Below are positions 31,267 through 33,657 of a stretch of DNA of 33,657 bases, one piece after another; position 1 is the first letter of the stretch, and each line of letters opens with the position of its first letter. The position numbers and the translations under genes were made by a program. The notes beneath the pieces are model-generated. The model did not search any database and was not told where the DNA came from. It worked only from the letters and a program-made list of their open reading frames with translations. This DNA comes from Azolla pinnata (Eukaryota > Streptophyta > Polypodiopsida > Salviniales > Salviniaceae). Where the stretch lies: positions 22,457 through 56,113 of the forward strand of contig JBBBWG010027457.1 in the NCBI GenBank assembly GCA_037176905.1, given 5' to 3'.

Positions 31267-33371
31267 TTAGGGTTGGGGGAGGGAGGGAGCGCGGAGGAAG
31301 GCGGCGAGCTGGGAGACGAGATGGGAGGAGATGCTCAAGTGGGGGAGAAGATGGAAGGCGTGGAAGCCGGAGGGGTAGTAGAGGAGGCGGACGGGGGCGA
31401 GGCCGAGGCGGCGGAGGTCGCGGGCGTAGCGAAGCTGCCATTCCTTGAGGCTGTCGTACTCGGCGACGACGACGAGCGACTGCGGCAGCGGGCCCGACGG
31501 CGACGGCGGCAGCAGCCGGCGGCCCTCGGGCCCGAGCACGCGGCACGCCGGGTGCTCCCGCGTCGCGCCCTCGGGCAGGAACGCGCGCCAGCACCAGCCC
31601 GCGTTCTCCATGTCCACGAGCGGCGTTCGGCCGCCCAGCCGCACCTCCGCCGCCGTGCGCTCCTCGCCGCCGAAGAACGGGAAGAGCAGCACGTGCGCCG
31701 TGACCTTCATCCCCCGCCCGCCATCGGTTTCACACCCGCCCGCCGCCGCCGCCGCCGCCGTCTCTTCCCTCTGGATCCGCCACCCCACGTTGTGCACGAT
31801 GTTCGCCCCCGCGCTGTCCCCCATCAGCACACACCTCCCCACGTCGAGCTCGTACGGCGCCATCAGCTCCTGCCTCTCCTTGTACCGCTCCATCTCCTAT
31901 TCATTCCCCCCCTCCCCCATCATGCACTTCCAATTAGCGAACGAAGAAACCGCCAGATCATCGGGCTACCGAAAAAACGTGCGTTAAACTAGGAACCCCC
32001 CCCCCCCCTTCCGTGAAGAGGTTGCAATCGGCGCGAATCGACCATGTTCTTAACGTATCATCCATGTTGTAGGGCGGCGGAAGGAAAAAAAAAACAAAAG
32101 ATAATTCTGCCATAAATAACACCCTCCTATCGACCATGCTTGGGAGTTTGTCCGGAAACACTCTGCAAAAGAGGAGAGCCCATTTTTGCTTAAGAAAACA
32201 TAAACAGCCTTCTTTTTCACGCGCTTCCCGCGAAGCTCCCCTCTGTTCTTCGATGGCCCCGATATTCGAGATCGATGAGTTCTCTCCGATTCATTTTGGG
32301 CAACTCATTCATTTCCACCCAATGTGCTCAAAAACTCCCCTCCTCGATGGCCTCTAAGAGTTTTCGGAAACACTCTGCAAAAGAGGAGAGCCCATTGCTT
32401 CGAGAAACATAAACGCCTTCTTTTTCACGCGCTTTTCTGCGAAGCTCCCCTATATTCGATGGCCTCGATATCCGAGATCGGGCGTGATCTCCGATTCATT
32501 TTGGGGCAATTCATTCATTTCCACCAATTCATTCATTCCCACCCAACGTGCATAAGAAATTGTTCTCCACTGCATGCACATGCACAGATTTGGTCGGGTA
32601 TCGGGGCAAGAATTGCGTTACCTTCACCCACTGGATCACCGCGTAGGTGTCGTCGTAGGCCACCGGGTAGCGGTGCTCGGGGGCTCGCCGGTAATTCACG
32701 GAGACGATTGCGGCGCCCGTCCGGCGGCACAACCGGCGGCAGAAGACGTCGTACGAGATGCCGTCGGCCGACAGCATGCAGAAGCCGCCGCCATGGATGT
32801 AGAAGATCACAGGCAATCTCCTCCTCCTCCTCCTCCTCCCACCTTCTTCTTCTTGATCTTCTTGATCTTCTTGATCTTCTTCTGCTGCTGCTTTTGCTTC
32901 TTTTGCTGCTTTTGCTGCTTTTGCTGCTTTTGCTGCTTTTGCTGCTTTTGCTGCCGGTGCGTTAGGGTCCGGGAAGAAGAAACGTGCCCAGACCAGGGGG
33001 CGTCGTTCAGCACTGCCGCCATGGCCATGCTCCTTGACCTGATCCGCCTCAGCGCCTTCAACATCCTCAATGCCGTGACCTGAACCCGGCCCCTCCTCCT
33101 CCCACACGATGCCGATGTCCTTCGTGTACACCCCCTGCCTCGGCACCTCGCTCGCCTTGGCCTTCACCTCCACGAGCTCCGACCACGCCCTGTTGATGCT
33201 GCCGTCCTTCCGCCGGGCCAGCCAGTTGGTCCGCTTCACGGCCTCCGTGATGAGCCGCGAGGCCAGCGACGGCGCGGTGGAATCCCACGCCTCCTCGGCG
33301 CACATCCTGTCGATGGCGTCTTCGTCGGACAGGTCGACCTCGTGCTCCAATCTGCAGCTTGGTTGCGCCAT
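31267..33371 (-). CDS. CXE-like: Carboxylesterase (CXE / hormone-sensitive-lipase-like alpha/beta hydrolase)
   Basis: Exons on the - strand: 33371-32622 and 31896-31267; one phase-0 intron of 725 bases; 459 aa. The oxyanion-hole motif HGGGF is at 193-197, the nucleophile Ser278 in GDSAG, the probable acid Asp398 in VVVAEYDSL and the catalytic His429 in GFHAF. VNYRRAPEHRYP and YDDTYAVIQW are classic CXE/GID1-family motifs. The retained His argues for an active esterase, not a GID1 gibberellin receptor, where that residue is replaced. Plant CXEs hydrolyse small esters of xenobiotics, volatiles or hormone conjugates, usually in the cytosol; the substrate here is unknown. Residues about 138-186 carry an unusual Ala-Ala-Lys, Asp-Gln-Glu and Arg repeat insert just before the core strand LPVIFYIHGGGF. 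Exons are strongly G/C-rich. Confidence 0.92.
32144..32525. repeat. Tandem duplication of about 212 bp filling the carboxylesterase intron
   Basis: CGGAAACACTCTGCAAAAGA starts at 32153 and again at 32365. Each copy continues through GAGAGCCCATT, AACATAAAC, CTTCTTTTTCACGCGCTT, GCGAAGCTCCCC, CGATGGCC, CGAGATCG and CCGATTCATTTT to CATTTCCACC (about 32320 and 32525). Identity is high, with small indels. A short further duplication of the ATTCATTCATT-CCACC end follows at about 32526-32543. Confidence 0.88.
32825..32955. repeat. Coding minisatellites in carboxylesterase exon 1 (9-bp units)
   Basis: On the + strand a 9-base unit GCTGCTTTT repeats about seven times (about 32883-32952) and reads as Ala-Ala-Lys on the - strand. 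Next to it the unit GATCTTCTT repeats three to four times (about 32853-32880), encoding Asp-Gln-Glu, followed by CTC repeats encoding Arg. All units are multiples of three and keep the frame. Confidence 0.9.
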
Positions 33372-33657
33372 CGCCGTGCCTCAGAACTCCTTCCTCTTTG
33401 CGCCACTTCCCAAAGCACTATATGTAGGGGGAAAAGAGAGAGACACATGGAGAGAGGTGTGTGGTTGTTGAGCGATTCCTTCGGTTTCATTCAATGCCAA
33501 AGCTTTGCTCTGGCTTTCCTTGTTCTTTTGCTTGTTTCGTTGGACACATCATATGTATGTCTGCGTCGCGAGGAAGAGAATTCAATCCTCGTGTGTTTTT
33601 GTTTTAGGGCCCCCCGATCCGATCCGAAAGTCATGAGGAAGCGATTTCAATTCTCGT
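33372..33657 (-). promoter_or_regulatory. Probable promoter / 5' leader of the carboxylesterase gene
   Basis: This region lies directly upstream of the ATG (33369-33371) on the - strand. On the coding strand it has CT-rich patches (complement of about 33434-33457), typical of a plant leader. No defined TATA box or transcription start can be supported, and the promoter may extend past the window edge. Confidence 0.4.

Noticed and set aside
31192-31992. 266-codon + strand frame over the carboxylesterase 3' exon
   Set aside because: It is antisense to a G/C-rich exon, where stops are rare on both strands; its product is Arg/Ala/Gly low-complexity sequence, while the - strand has the catalytic triad.
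32574-33083. + strand frame with Phe/Cys runs over carboxylesterase exon 1
   Set aside because: It is the antisense reading of the Ala-Ala-Lys minisatellite and has no family features.

Overview
This is nuclear DNA from a land plant. Four things show it: genes with many GT-AG introns of about 80 to 2,000 bases, plant-specific protein families, long CT/GAA microsatellites in gene leaders, and TTTAGGG telo-box motifs near gene starts. The long intronless PLS-type PPR gene has the style I associate with ferns or other seed-free vascular plants. That placement is inference; the sequence alone does not fix the species. I see no retrotransposon or DNA transposon coding sequence, no RNA gene and no CRISPR array.

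Six protein-coding genes can be rebuilt, and the splice phase agrees at every internal junction. From left to right: (1) a + strand gene at 1886-9505 (11 exons, about 1,749 aa), an IDM1/ROS4-like chromatin protein with Agenet-like, MBD-like, TDBD, PHD and GNAT regions and a long Asn/Asp-rich tail. (2) A - strand intronless PLS-class PPR protein at 11103-14063 (986 aa) that ends in an E1-like motif. (3) A + strand gene at about 15415-25195 (24 exons, about 1,101 aa), a plant tomosyn (Lgl/STXBP5-like WD40 protein) with a C-terminal R-SNARE motif. (4) A - strand gene at 25695-28128 (3 exons, 741 aa), a BTB/POZ-like protein whose BTB fold seems to be split by an acidic and Ser-rich insert of about 255 residues. 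(5) A - strand class III peroxidase at 29180-30621 (4 exons, 343 aa). (6) A - strand carboxylesterase (CXE/HSL-like) at 31267-33371 (2 exons, 459 aa).

Genes 1 and 2 converge, genes 2 and 3 diverge from a shared 1.35 kb telo-box-bearing region, genes 3 and 4 converge, and genes 4 to 6 lie head to tail on the - strand. The genes do not form a pathway: chromatin and DNA methylation control, organelle RNA metabolism, SNARE-dependent secretion, a probable adaptor, wall/ROS chemistry and ester hydrolysis simply sit side by side.

Two features stand out across the window. Base composition changes sharply at about 29.1 kb: genes 1 to 4 use A/T-rich codons, while the peroxidase and carboxylesterase exons are strongly G/C-ending. 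Local tandem duplications with units of 9 to about 212 bp are also frequent, in introns, in flanks and inside the carboxylesterase coding region. I found no clear candidate for a wholly new multi-gene system. The most unusual proteins are the split BTB protein with its unrecognised C-terminal part and the repeat-bearing tail of the IDM1-like protein.
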